Shown here one piece after another: positions 16,184-24,978 of a DNA stretch of 64,000 bases; within the stretch, counting starts at the first letter, position 1; the number at the start of each line of letters is the position of its first letter. The notes below the pieces were generated by a model. The model had not been told where the DNA came from. It worked only from the letters and a program-made list of their open reading frames with translations, and made no database searches. The position numbers and the translations under genes were made by a program. This DNA is from Pseudomonas aestuarii (GTDB lineage Bacteria > Pseudomonadota > Gammaproteobacteria > Pseudomonadales > Pseudomonadaceae): NCBI RefSeq assembly GCF_027988105.1, contig NZ_JAQJZJ010000006.1, positions 186,001 to 250,000 of the forward strand, read 5' to 3'.

Positions 16184-16954
16184 ATGCTGATTGCGCTTGC
16201 CCAGTGTTTGCCCCCTTTCCGCGCCGTCTGGCTCCTGCTCGCGGCCTTGAGCCTGGGCGCTATCCAGCCAGTGGCCGGCGCGCCGCTATACCGCGTGGGT
16301 GTGGAAGACGTCGATTACTACCCCATTTATGCGCTGTCGGCTGACGGCCGGTACCGCGGTTACGCCCGCGACCTGCTCGACCTGTTTGCCGCCCACGCGG
16401 AAATCCAGCTGCGCTATGTGCCGTTGCCGGTACAGCGGCTCTATCACGAATACTGGGCGGGCCGGCTCGACCTGGTATTCCCCGACAGCCCACGCTGGCA
16501 TGAGGTCGGTAAACCACAGGGTGTGATTACCTACTCGCAGCCGCTGCTGACCTTCCAGGACGTGATGCTGGTGTTGCCGGCGCGGTTGGGCCAGCCGCTT
16601 GAGCGTTTTCGCAAACTCGGCTTCGTGCGCGGGTTCACCCCTTGGAAATTTCATGCCGAGATGGCCGCAGGCTTAGTTGAGATCCACCGGGCGCCGAGCC
16701 CGGAGGGGTTGATCCGGATGACCCTGGCCGGCTACATCGACGGCGCCAACATGGCCCAACAGGTCGCACGCTACCACCTGGGCCAGCTCGAACGGCCGGA
16801 TGCCCTGGTGGCGGAGCCCCGCTTGTTGCAGTCCGGCGACAGCCACTATTACCTGTCGAGCATCCGCCACCCCGAACTGATCCAGCGCTTCGATGCCTTC
16901 CTGCGCAGCGAGCGGCAGGCGGTCGCTGCGCTCAAGGCGAAGTACGGGCTGTAA
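16184..16954 (+). CDS. Periplasmic solute-binding protein, SBP_bac_3 family
   Basis: The 256-residue protein has a signal peptide (hydrophobic run WLLLAALSLGAIQPVAGA) followed by an extracellular solute-binding domain (YRVGVEDVDYYPIYAL, then GRYRGYARDLLDLFA). Family members bind amino acids or similar small molecules. No permease or ATPase gene is adjacent, so it may be an orphan binding protein or a sensor component. A GTG start at 16154 would add 10 residues; the ATG at 16184 places the signal peptide normally. Neither has a strong ribosome-binding site. The ligand cannot be deduced. Confidence 0.72.
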   Translation: MLIALAQCLPPFRAVWLLLAALSLGAIQPVAGAPLYRVGVEDVDYYPIYALSADGRYRGYARDLLDLFAAHAEIQLRYVPLPVQRLYHEYWAGRLDLVFPDSPRWHEVGKPQGVITYSQPLLTFQDVMLVLPARLGQPLERFRKLGFVRGFTPWKFHAEMAAGLVEIHRAPSPEGLIRMTLAGYIDGANMAQQVARYHLGQLERPDALVAEPRLLQSGDSHYYLSSIRHPELIQRFDAFLRSERQAVAALKAKYGL

Positions 16955-17027
16955 GCCGGGGCCCAGCGGTTATGCAGCTGTCGAGCCCCGGCGCGGCAGT
17001 TGGCGAATGCGCGCTGGCCCGCGCGGG

Positions 17028-17588
17028 TCAGTCGTCTACCTGCTTCTCCACCCACTCGGCATAGGCGTTGATGAATTTCTGCAGGAACGGCTTGATGCCG
17101 TCGCCGATCATGCCGGCTTCCTCGAAGAAGCTGCCGGCGCCGCCCAGGTAGGCCTCCGGCTGCTGCATCATCGGCACATCGAGAAACACCATGGACTGGC
17201 GCAGGTGCTGGTTGGCGCCGAAGCCGCCGATGGCGCCCGGCGAGGCGCTCAGCACCGCACCCGGTTTGCCGCTGAAGGCGCTCTGGCCGTAGGGGCGCGA
17301 ACCGACGTCGATGGCGTTCTTCAGCGGCGCCGGCACCGAGCGGTTGTATTCCGGGGTGACGAACAGCAGCGCATCGGCCGCCTTGAGCGCGGTGCGAAAG
17401 CTGGTGTAGGCCTCCGGCGGCCGGTCGTGGTCGATGTCTTCGTTGTACAGCGGCAGGTCGCCGATCTCGACGATCTCCAGCTTCAGCGAGGCCGGTGCCA
17501 GTTCGGCCAGCGCCAGGGCCAGCTTGCGGTTGATCGAGCCTTTGCGCAGGCTGCCGACCAGGACGGCGATGTGGTGAACCTTGCTCAT
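17028..17588 (-). CDS. NAD(P)H-dependent FMN reductase (ChrR/YieF type)
   Basis: This 186-residue flavodoxin-fold reductase has the FMN phosphate loop GSLRKGSINRKLA (residues of about 12-24) and the family signature LFVTPEYNRSVPAPLKNAID. Such enzymes reduce quinones, chromate or azo compounds by two-electron transfer and can protect against oxidative stress. TCATCATGAGC at the start includes the ATG at 17588, and AAGGAG lies just upstream on the minus strand. It is followed by a convergently placed solute-binding gene and preceded by a LysR gene in the same direction, which may regulate it. Confidence 0.88.
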   Translation of the reverse strand: MSKVHHIAVLVGSLRKGSINRKLALALAELAPASLKLEIVEIGDLPLYNEDIDHDRPPEAYTSFRTALKAADALLFVTPEYNRSVPAPLKNAIDVGSRPYGQSAFSGKPGAVLSASPGAIGGFGANQHLRQSMVFLDVPMMQQPEAYLGGAGSFFEEAGMIGDGIKPFLQKFINAYAEWVEKQVDD

Positions 17589-17659
17589 GATGACTCCTTG
17601 TTGAGGGGTGAGCTGAAACTATAGACCGTCTCTGGGCCGAAGGTCCTGGCGGGCCTCGC

Positions 17660-18568
17660 TCAGCTGAAGGCCGTGAGCAAATCCTCGACTATGGCCTGCT
17701 GCGCCTCGCTCGGCTGACGGCCACGGTGACTGGCGAGGTGGAATTGCACGTTGAAGCCGAGTTGCTCCGCCAGCAGCGCTCGCAGCTGGCCACGCTCCAC
17801 CCAGGGCGCGGCGATGTGCCGGGGCAGGTAGCCGATATGGGCGCCGGAAAGGACGAAGGCCAGGCTGCCTTCGACCTGTTCGCTGCGTGCGCTGCTGGCA
17901 GCGGACTGCCAGGGCTCGACGGCCTGAGTAAAGCGGTAGGGATGGTGCACTCCGTCCTGCTCGAGCAACTGCTCGCGGCTGAAGAGCGGCTGGTCGAACA
18001 ACGGGTGGCCGACAGCGCAGTACAACGCTTGTTCTTCCTCGAACAGCGGACGGAAATCAAGGGCGCTCTGGGTGCCGGAGAAGTAGCCGATGGCCAGGTG
18101 CAACTGGTCCTGCAGCAGGCGCCGTTCCAGCTCGGCCGGCATGGCGCTGAGCAGTTCGATCTGCACCGCCTGGTTGCGCCGGCGAAAGCGGCCGATGGCC
18201 GCGCCGACCTGCGCCAGCACCCGCTCGTCGAGTGCCTCGGACAGGCCGATGCTGAGGGTGCCGAGCAGCTTGTCGGCCATGCCCTGAGCCTCACCCTTGA
18301 AGGTATCGATGGCGGCGAACAGCTTGTGCGCCGCCAGCAGCACCTGCTCGCCCTTGGGCGTCAGGCGGAAACCGGCCTTGCCGCGCTCGCACAGGCGAAA
18401 GCCCAGGCGCGTCTCCAACTTGGCCATCTGCGTGCTGATGGTCGACTGGCCGATGCCCAGTTCGCCTTGCGCGGCGCTGAAGCCGCCGCTCGCCACCACA
18501 GTGATGAACAGTCGCAACAGTTGCAGGTCGAGGTCGCGGACTTGGCTGAGCATGGCGGCTCCAAACAT
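17660..18568 (-). CDS. LysR-family transcriptional regulator
   Basis: This 302-residue LTTR has an N-terminal winged helix (LRLFITVVASGGFSAAQGEL and GQSTISTQMAKLE) and a C-terminal effector-binding domain. The start could also be the ATG five codons in (18553). It is divergent from the polyamine-type binding protein and the agmatinase-family gene across about 125 bases. By analogy with gbuR beside gbuA in P. aeruginosa, it may respond to a guanidino compound or a polyamine. Regulation of the downstream FMN reductase is the alternative. Confidence 0.85.
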   Translation of the reverse strand: MFGAAMLSQVRDLDLQLLRLFITVVASGGFSAAQGELGIGQSTISTQMAKLETRLGFRLCERGKAGFRLTPKGEQVLLAAHKLFAAIDTFKGEAQGMADKLLGTLSIGLSEALDERVLAQVGAAIGRFRRRNQAVQIELLSAMPAELERRLLQDQLHLAIGYFSGTQSALDFRPLFEEEQALYCAVGHPLFDQPLFSREQLLEQDGVHHPYRFTQAVEPWQSAASSARSEQVEGSLAFVLSGAHIGYLPRHIAAPWVERGQLRALLAEQLGFNVQFHLASHRGRQPSEAQQAIVEDLLTAFS

Positions 18569-18693
18569 TGATGAAAGTAGATGCCAGAGTAGATTACTTC
18601 ATATTTATCAGAAGCAAGTCGCGGCGCAGCATGGCTCTACCTGACCCCTGCGACAGGGGTCGTTACCGAGCCAATTTGCCTGAGGGTATCGCC

Positions 18694-19767
18694 ATGCGTC
18701 TTGCCACGAGTGTGTTACTGATCGTCTTCGCCCTGCCGCTGCAGGCCGAGGAGCGGGTGCTGAACATCTACAACTGGGCCGATTATGTGGCGCCGCAGGC
18801 GCTCAAGCGCTTCCAGGCCGAGAGCGGCATCGGGGTCAAGTACGACACCTTCGACAGCACCGAGGTACTCGACAGCAAGCTGCTTACTGGAAACAGCGGC
18901 TACGATGTCGTCTTCCCGCCCTCCAGCGGCCTGGCGCGAGCGATCCAGGCCCAGGCGCTGCAGCCGGTCGGCGCCCTGAGCAATGCCGGCAACCTCGATC
19001 CGGAACTGCTGGCCAAGCTGGCCGGCGTCGATCCCGGCAACCGCTACGGCGTGCCTTATACCTGGGGCACGGTGGGCCTGGGCATCAACCAGCAGGCGGT
19101 CGAGCAGCGCCTGCCGGGCGTGGCGCTGGACAGCCTCGATCTGCTGTTCAAGCCGGAGTACGCCAGCAAGCTCAAGGACTGCGGCATCGCCGTGCTGGAC
19201 TCGCCGCAGGAGGTGATCGCGATCGCACTGAACTACCTGGGCAAGGACCCGTACAGCACCGCCGCCGCCGACCTCGAGGCCGCGCAGCAATTGCTCGCCC
19301 AGTTGCAACCCAGCCTGCGCTACATCGGCAGCGGCAAGCATATCGACGACCTGGCCAAGGGCGAGATTTGCCTGGCGCTGACCTACACCGGCGACGCTGG
19401 CATGGCCGCCGCCCGCGCCGTCGAGGTCAACCAGCCCTTCGAGGTGCTGTTTCGCATCCCGCAGGAGGGCACGTTGATCTGGTTCGACACCATGGCGATT
19501 CCGGTCGATGCACCGCACCCGCAGGCCGCCCGCGCCTTCATCGACTACATGCTCAAGCCCGAGGCGATCGCCGAGCTGACCAACGAGCTGTATTTCGCCA
19601 ATGCCAACCAGGCGTCGGCACCGCTGATCGATGACGCGGTACGCAGCGATCCGGACATCTACCCGCCGGCCGCGGTGCGCGCCAGGCTGTTCCCCGAGCA
19701 GATCATGGCACTCAAGGACCAGCGCAAGCGCACCCGCCTGTGGACCGCCTTCCGCACCCACTACTGA
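18694..19767 (+). CDS. Polyamine ABC transporter substrate-binding protein (PotF/SpuD family)
   Basis: The 357-residue protein begins with a signal peptide (MRLATSVLLIVFALPLQA). It has the PotD/PotF-type core: LNIYNWADYVAPQALKRF, YDVVFPPSS and YGVPYTWGTVGLGIN. These bind putrescine, spermidine or related cations in the periplasm. The start at 18694 is preceded by TGAGGG. No permease gene accompanies it; its partner is the agmatinase-family gene 25 bases downstream, implying uptake of an amine or guanidino compound coupled to its catabolism. Confidence 0.87.
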   Translation: MRLATSVLLIVFALPLQAEERVLNIYNWADYVAPQALKRFQAESGIGVKYDTFDSTEVLDSKLLTGNSGYDVVFPPSSGLARAIQAQALQPVGALSNAGNLDPELLAKLAGVDPGNRYGVPYTWGTVGLGINQQAVEQRLPGVALDSLDLLFKPEYASKLKDCGIAVLDSPQEVIAIALNYLGKDPYSTAAADLEAAQQLLAQLQPSLRYIGSGKHIDDLAKGEICLALTYTGDAGMAAARAVEVNQPFEVLFRIPQEGTLIWFDTMAIPVDAPHPQAARAFIDYMLKPEAIAELTNELYFANANQASAPLIDDAVRSDPDIYPPAAVRARLFPEQIMALKDQRKRTRLWTAFRTHY

Positions 19768-19792
19768 TACCCCAGAGAACGAGTAGACGATC

Positions 19793-20746
19793 ATGGACCA
19801 CGCCTTCGACAACGACCAGGCCATCACCCGCGACAGCCTCTACGGCACCCGCGCCGAACCGACCTACGCCGGCATCACCAGTTTCATGCGCCGGCGCTAC
19901 ACGCGGGATTTGCGCGGCGTCGACCTGGTGGTCAGCGGGGTGCCCTTCGACACCGCCACCACCAACCGCCCCGGCAGCCGCTTCGGCCCGCGGGCGATCC
20001 GCGCCGCCTCGATCCAGTCGGCCTGGGCCCGGCACTTTCCCTGGGAATTCGATCCCTTCGACCTGCTGGCCTGCATCGACTACGGCGACTGCTACTTCGA
20101 CCACGGCACCCCGCAGGACACCCCGGCGGCCATCGAGGCCCACGCCGACAAGATCCTCGATGCCGGCTGCGCCATGCTCACCCTGGGTGGCGACCACTTC
20201 ATCAGCTACCCGCTGCTCAAGGCCCACGCCAGGAAGCACGGCGCCTTGTCGCTGATCCACTTCGACGCCCACAGCGACACCTGGCCGGACGAGGAGGGCG
20301 CGCGCATCGACCACGGCACCATGTTCTACCACGCGGCCAGGGAGGGGCTGGTCGACCCGGCACGCTCGGTGCAGGTCGGCCTGCGCACCAGCAACGACGA
20401 CGTCATGGGTTTCCAGGTGCTGGATGCGCGTGAGGTGCACCGGCACAGCCCGGAGCAGATCGCCGAGCGCATCCGCGCGCGGGTCGGCGACCACCCGGTG
20501 TACCTGACCTTCGACATCGACTGCCTCGACCCGGCCTTCGCCCCTGGCACCGGCACCCCGGTGTGCGGCGGCTTGTCCAGCCACCAGGCGCTGGAGATCC
20601 TGCGTGGCCTGCGCGGCATCAACCTGGTGGGCATGGACGTGGTGGAAGTGGCGCCGCCCTACGACAACGCCGAGGTCACCGCCCTGGCCGGCGCCACCCT
20701 GGCGATGGAGATGGTCTGCCTGTACGCGGCGCGGCATAAGCTGTAA
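19793..20746 (+). CDS. Agmatinase/guanidinobutyrase-family ureohydrolase
   Basis: This 317-residue manganese enzyme of the arginase family has the metal-binding motifs GGDHFISYP, HFDAHSDTW and FDIDCLDPAFAPGTGTP, all intact. It hydrolyses a guanidino compound to an amine plus urea. The context (LysR regulator and a polyamine-type binding protein) fits agmatinase or guanidinobutyrase (GbuA), and I cannot tell these apart from sequence. It probably shares an operon with the binding-protein gene. A terminator follows. Confidence 0.88.
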   Translation: MDHAFDNDQAITRDSLYGTRAEPTYAGITSFMRRRYTRDLRGVDLVVSGVPFDTATTNRPGSRFGPRAIRAASIQSAWARHFPWEFDPFDLLACIDYGDCYFDHGTPQDTPAAIEAHADKILDAGCAMLTLGGDHFISYPLLKAHARKHGALSLIHFDAHSDTWPDEEGARIDHGTMFYHAAREGLVDPARSVQVGLRTSNDDVMGFQVLDAREVHRHSPEQIAERIRARVGDHPVYLTFDIDCLDPAFAPGTGTPVCGGLSSHQALEILRGLRGINLVGMDVVEVAPPYDNAEVTALAGATLAMEMVCLYAARHKL

Positions 20747-20793
20747 GGCGCCTCTGCACATAGGCTGAGGCGCTTGTGTCGTCTTGCCGCTCC

Positions 20794-20831
20794 AAGCCCC
20801 GGGCCGCCTGCAGGTAGCTCGGGGCTTTTTT
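20794..20831 (+). terminator. Rho-independent terminator after the ureohydrolase gene
   Basis: The arms AAGCCCCG and CGGGGCTT enclose an 18-base loop, and the second arm runs into TTTTTT. Confidence 0.82.
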
Positions 20832-21039
20832 GTGGTCCATGGCGCAGGGCAAGTGGGCCTGGTGGCTGGTTCAGTGAGGCAATTGTGGCGCCTGAGACCC
20901 CGATACGTTCGCCATGGCCCACTTTGACTCATCGCAGTGCTGGGTTCGTAACCGCGGTTACTCGGCTGCGGATGACCGGCTAGCCGCAGCGGGCACTCGA
21001 TGCAAGGTGTTGCGCCTTGGCTGCTGTTCAAGAGCGAAG

Positions 21040-21097
21040 TTTGTATACAAAGCGCTATCCGGGCCATGGCAATTGTTCACATGCTTGTGAGTAATTG
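21040..21097. promoter_or_regulatory. Two dyads upstream of the nucleoside ABC importer
   Basis: TTTGTATACAAA at 21040-21051 is a perfect 12-bp palindrome of the form bound by GntR/FCD-type regulators. CAATTGTTCACA at 21070-21081 pairs imperfectly (10 of 12) with TGTGAGTAATTG at 21086-21097. A TTGACA hexamer overlaps the right end. This 541-base gap (20747-21287) otherwise shows no gene. Both dyads are probable operators for the downstream transporter operon; the binding proteins are unknown. Confidence 0.45.
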
Positions 21098-21287
21098 TTG
21101 ACAGCATGTTGCGCAATCTCATTGAAACGTAGTACACAGGGTCTCGCGTTTGCGCACCCAGTGCCGCTCAGCGAAGGGCAACCAGAAGGGTGCAGGGCTC
21201 CACAAGGCGTTGCTCCTCTCCAATAATAAAACGCCGATACCCGCTCGCTTGAGCTGTTAAGGTCATCGGAAGACAGGAGAAAACCCA

Positions 21288-22859
21288 ATGCATCAAGAGC
21301 AGGCCACAGCAGCCGCCGATGCCCAGCCGCGCTTGATCTTGACCGGCATCCGCAAGGTCTATCCCGCGGTTGTCGCCAATGATGGCATCGACCTCAGCGT
21401 GATGCCTGGCGAGATTCATGCCGTGCTCGGCGAGAACGGTGCCGGCAAATCCACCCTGATGAAGATCATCTACGGCGTGACCCGGCCGACCTCAGGCCAC
21501 ATGGTCTGGGAAGGTCAGCCGGTCACGGTGGAAAACCCTGCCCATGCGCGCAGCCTGGGCATCGGCATGGTGTTCCAGCACTTCTCCCTGTTCGAAACCC
21601 TCACCGTGTTGGAGAACGTTGCCCTGGCCCTGCCGGGCAAACCCGACATGAGTGACCTGGCCCGGCGCATCGAGTCGGTGTCCAAGCGTTATGGCCTGCC
21701 GGTCGACCCGCGTCGACACGTGCATGCGCTCTCGGTGGGGGAGCGTCAGCGGGTCGAGATCGTCCGCTGCCTGCTGCAGAATCCACGCCTGCTGATCATG
21801 GATGAGCCGACCTCGGTGCTCACCCCGCAGGCGGTCCGCAAGTTGTTCGAGACCCTGCGCCAACTGGCCAGCGAGGGCTGCTCGATTCTCTATATCAGCC
21901 ACAAACTCGATGAGATTCAGGAACTCTGCCACAGCGCCACCGTGCTGCGCGGCGGCAAGGTCACCGGCGCCTGCATTCCCGCCGAGGAAACCCCCAAGAG
22001 CATGGCGCGGCTGATGATCGGCAAGGACCTGCCGGCTTGCGAGCACACCGCCGCGCCGGCTGACGGCGAGATTCGCTTGAAGCTGGATGGGCTGTCGCAG
22101 GCCTCCATCGATCCCTTTGGCACCGACCTGAAGAACCTGCAGCTGGAGGTGCGCTCCGGCGAGATCGTCGGCATCGCCGGGGTCTCGGGCAATGGCCAGG
22201 CCGAGCTGTTGGCGGCCATTTCCGGGGAGGCCCCGCTGAGCGAGAAAGGCCCGGTGCAGATCTGCGGCAACGCGGCGGGGCGCTTGTCGCCCGACCAGCG
22301 TCGGCAGATCGGCCTGTGCTTCGTGCCGGAAGAGCGCCTGGGCCGTGGCGCGGTGCCGAGCATGGCGCTCAGCGACAACGCGATTCTCACCGCCGCCGTG
22401 TCGAAAGGCCTGGTCCGGCACGGCCTGATCGACTTTCGCGCGGCCAAGGCCTTCGCCCGCGAATGCATCGCGCGCTTCAACGTCAAGTGCGCTGGGCCGG
22501 CCGCGCAGGCCCGCTCGCTGTCCGGCGGCAATCTGCAGAAGTACATCATGGGCCGCGAGATCATGCAGGCGCCCAAGTTGCTGGTGGCTGCCCAGCCCAC
22601 CTGGGGCGTGGACGTAGGTGCATCGGCCTTTATCCGCCAGCAGATCATCGACCTGCGAAACGCCGGGTGCGCGGTGTTGGTGGTGTCCGAGGAACTCGAT
22701 GAGCTGTTCGAGATTTGCGACCGCATCGCGGTGATCGCCGATGGGCGATTGTCGCCGACCCGGCCCTTGGCCGAGACCTCGGTGGAGGACATCGGCGTGT
22801 GGATGAGCGGCATGTGGCCAGGCAGCGAGAGCGCCGCCACATCGACCAGCAACCAATAA
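21288..22859 (+). CDS. BMP-type nucleoside ABC transporter, duplicated ATPase
   Basis: The 523-residue protein has two ABC domains. The first has Walker A GENGAGKST and a signature LSVGERQRVEI. The second carries a degenerate Walker A (GVSGNGQAE), the signature LSGGNLQKYIMGRE and the switch segment VVSEEL. This lay-out is typical of NupA/YufO and sugar-type double ATPases, in which one site is often catalytically weak. It energises uptake through the two permeases that follow. AGGAG lies 9 bases upstream of the ATG. It is the first gene of a four-gene operon. Confidence 0.9.
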   Translation: MHQEQATAAADAQPRLILTGIRKVYPAVVANDGIDLSVMPGEIHAVLGENGAGKSTLMKIIYGVTRPTSGHMVWEGQPVTVENPAHARSLGIGMVFQHFSLFETLTVLENVALALPGKPDMSDLARRIESVSKRYGLPVDPRRHVHALSVGERQRVEIVRCLLQNPRLLIMDEPTSVLTPQAVRKLFETLRQLASEGCSILYISHKLDEIQELCHSATVLRGGKVTGACIPAEETPKSMARLMIGKDLPACEHTAAPADGEIRLKLDGLSQASIDPFGTDLKNLQLEVRSGEIVGIAGVSGNGQAELLAAISGEAPLSEKGPVQICGNAAGRLSPDQRRQIGLCFVPEERLGRGAVPSMALSDNAILTAAVSKGLVRHGLIDFRAAKAFARECIARFNVKCAGPAAQARSLSGGNLQKYIMGREIMQAPKLLVAAQPTWGVDVGASAFIRQQIIDLRNAGCAVLVVSEELDELFEICDRIAVIADGRLSPTRPLAETSVEDIGVWMSGMWPGSESAATSTSNQ

Positions 22860-22875
22860 CAAGGGATCGCGCAGC

Positions 22876-23958
22876 ATGCTCTCATTCAAGCTTGAAACCC
22901 GCCCCGAAGCCTCGCGCACCATGAGCTATCTGTCGCCGCTGATTGCGGTGGCACTGACCATGCTCGGCGGCTTGCTGCTGTTCTCGGCCTTGGGCAAAGA
23001 TCCCCTGGAAGGCTTCCAGGTGTTCTTCCTCAACCCGTTGCGCCACTGGTACGGCGTGTCCGAACTGCTGCTCAAGGCCGTCCCGCTGATGCTCATCGCG
23101 GTGGGCCTGGCCATCGGTTTTCGCGCCAATGTGTGGAATATCGGCGCAGAAGGCCAGTTCATCCTCGGCGCCTGTGGCGCGACTGGGGTGGCCCTGGCCA
23201 TGGGCGACTCCAGCGGCCCGCTGGTGCTGCCGGCGATGGTCGTCGCCGGGGCGCTGGGCGGTGCCGCCTGGGCGGCGATCCCGGCATTCCTGCGCACCCG
23301 CTTTAACGCCAACGAGATCCTGGTCTCGCTGATGCTGGTGTATGTCGCGCAATTGCTGGTGTCCTGGCTGGTGTTCGGCCCCTGGATGGACCCCGACGGC
23401 TTCAACTTCCCGCAGAGCAAGATGTTCTCCGACTCGGCGCTGTTGCCGCTGCTGGTCGAGGGCACGCGGCTCAACCTGGCCTTCGTCATGGCGCTGGGGG
23501 TGCTGGTGATCGGCTATGTGTTCATGCACAACAGCTACCTCGGCTTCAAGATGCGCGTGGCCGGCGAGGCGGCGGATGCGGCGCGTTATGCCGGCTTCTC
23601 GGCCAAACGCATGGTCTGGATCGGCCTGCTGGTGGGTGGGGCCTGCGCGGGTCTGGCCGGCATGGCCGAGGTGGCCGGACCCATGGGCCAGCTCACCGAC
23701 AAGGTCGCCAGCGGCTACGGCTTCGCCGCCATCATCGTGGCCTTCGTCGGGCGGCTGAATCCCATCGGGATCTTCTTTGCCAGCCTGTTGATGGCGCTGT
23801 TGTTTCTCGGCGGTGAGCAGGCGCAGCTGTACCTGAGCCTGCCCGCGTCGATCTCCAAGGTGTTCCAGGGCATGTTGCTGTTCTTCCTGCTCGGCTCGGA
23901 CCTGTTTATCAACTATCGGCTGCGCGTGCGGCTGACCCTGGCCAAGGCGGGAGACTGA
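22876..23958 (+). CDS. Nucleoside ABC transporter permease (NupB-like)
   Basis: The 360-residue inner-membrane protein has about nine hydrophobic segments and the BPD_transp_2 family signature (GFRANVWNIGAEGQFILGA). The motif EAADAARYAGFSAKRM is the cytoplasmic coupling region that contacts the ATPase. It starts 16 bases after the ATPase gene and ends one base before the second permease. It is likely to form a heterodimer with that permease to import purine-type nucleosides. Confidence 0.9.
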   Translation: MLSFKLETRPEASRTMSYLSPLIAVALTMLGGLLLFSALGKDPLEGFQVFFLNPLRHWYGVSELLLKAVPLMLIAVGLAIGFRANVWNIGAEGQFILGACGATGVALAMGDSSGPLVLPAMVVAGALGGAAWAAIPAFLRTRFNANEILVSLMLVYVAQLLVSWLVFGPWMDPDGFNFPQSKMFSDSALLPLLVEGTRLNLAFVMALGVLVIGYVFMHNSYLGFKMRVAGEAADAARYAGFSAKRMVWIGLLVGGACAGLAGMAEVAGPMGQLTDKVASGYGFAAIIVAFVGRLNPIGIFFASLLMALLFLGGEQAQLYLSLPASISKVFQGMLLFFLLGSDLFINYRLRVRLTLAKAGD

Positions 23959-23959
23959 C

Positions 23960-24892
23960 ATGGAGCAGAGTCTGATTACCTCGATGCTGTTCGCCACCCT
24001 GGTGGCGGGCACGCCGCTGATCATCGTGGCCCTGGGCGAACTGATCACCGAAAAGGCCGGGGTGCTCAACCTGGGCGCCGAAGGCACCATGGCGATGGGC
24101 GCGGTGGCCGCCTTCGCCGCCACCCATTACACCGGCAATCCCTACCTCGGCGTGCTGGCCGGCATGGCGGCGGGGGCGCTGATGAGCCTGCTGTTTGGCC
24201 TGCTGACCCTGACGCTGATGGCCAACCAGGTGGCCTCCGGGCTGGCCCTGACGATCTTCGGCGTCGGCCTCTCGGCCTTTGTCGGCAAACCCTTCGAGTC
24301 GCTGACCCTGCCGGCGGTGCCGGCGATCCGCATCCCGCTGCTGGCCGATATCCCGCTGCTCGGGCCGGCGCTGTTCAACCAGCAGTCGCTGGTGTATTTC
24401 TCCTGGGCCCTGCTCGGCGGGGTGATCTGGTTCCTCTACAAGAGTCGCGCCGGACTGATCCTGCGCGCCGTCGGCGAGTCGCCCTCGTCGGCCCACTCGA
24501 TCGGCTATTCGGTGATCGGCATCCGCTACCTGGCCACCACCTTCGGCGGCGCCATGGCCGGTATCGGCGGCGCCTTCCTGTCGGTGTTCTACACCCCGCT
24601 GTGGGTCGAGGGCATGGTCTCGGGGCGCGGCTGGATCGCCCTGGCGCTGGTGGTGTTCGCCACCTGGCGGCCGCTGCGGGTGATGGCCGGGGCCTACCTG
24701 TTCGGCGGGGTGATGATCAGCCAGTTGTTTATCCAGGGCTCGGGCCTGCAGATCGAGGTGCCGTCGCAGTTGCTCTCGGCGCTGCCTTATCTGGCGACCA
24801 TTTTCGTGCTGGTGCTGATTTCGCGTAATCAACAGACCATCCGGCTCAACTCGCCGATGTCGCTCGGCCAGCCTTACCGGCCGGACGCCTGA
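23960..24892 (+). CDS. Nucleoside ABC transporter permease (NupC/NupQ-like)
   Basis: The 310-residue inner-membrane protein belongs to the same family as its upstream partner. The signature ITEKAGVLNLGAEGTMAMGA is near residue 30, and the coupling motif GESPSSAHSIGYSVIGIRYL near residue 175. Eight or so membrane segments are visible. It is adjacent to the first permease with a one-base gap, indicating coupled translation. Confidence 0.9.
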   Translation: MEQSLITSMLFATLVAGTPLIIVALGELITEKAGVLNLGAEGTMAMGAVAAFAATHYTGNPYLGVLAGMAAGALMSLLFGLLTLTLMANQVASGLALTIFGVGLSAFVGKPFESLTLPAVPAIRIPLLADIPLLGPALFNQQSLVYFSWALLGGVIWFLYKSRAGLILRAVGESPSSAHSIGYSVIGIRYLATTFGGAMAGIGGAFLSVFYTPLWVEGMVSGRGWIALALVVFATWRPLRVMAGAYLFGGVMISQLFIQGSGLQIEVPSQLLSALPYLATIFVLVLISRNQQTIRLNSPMSLGQPYRPDA

Positions 24893-24978
24893 ACCGTTGG
24901 CCGGTGCAGGGAGACGCCGGCTAGGTTAATTTTTCACCGAATACCAACCCCCACAACAGTGAGTCAGGAGAGGCATCG

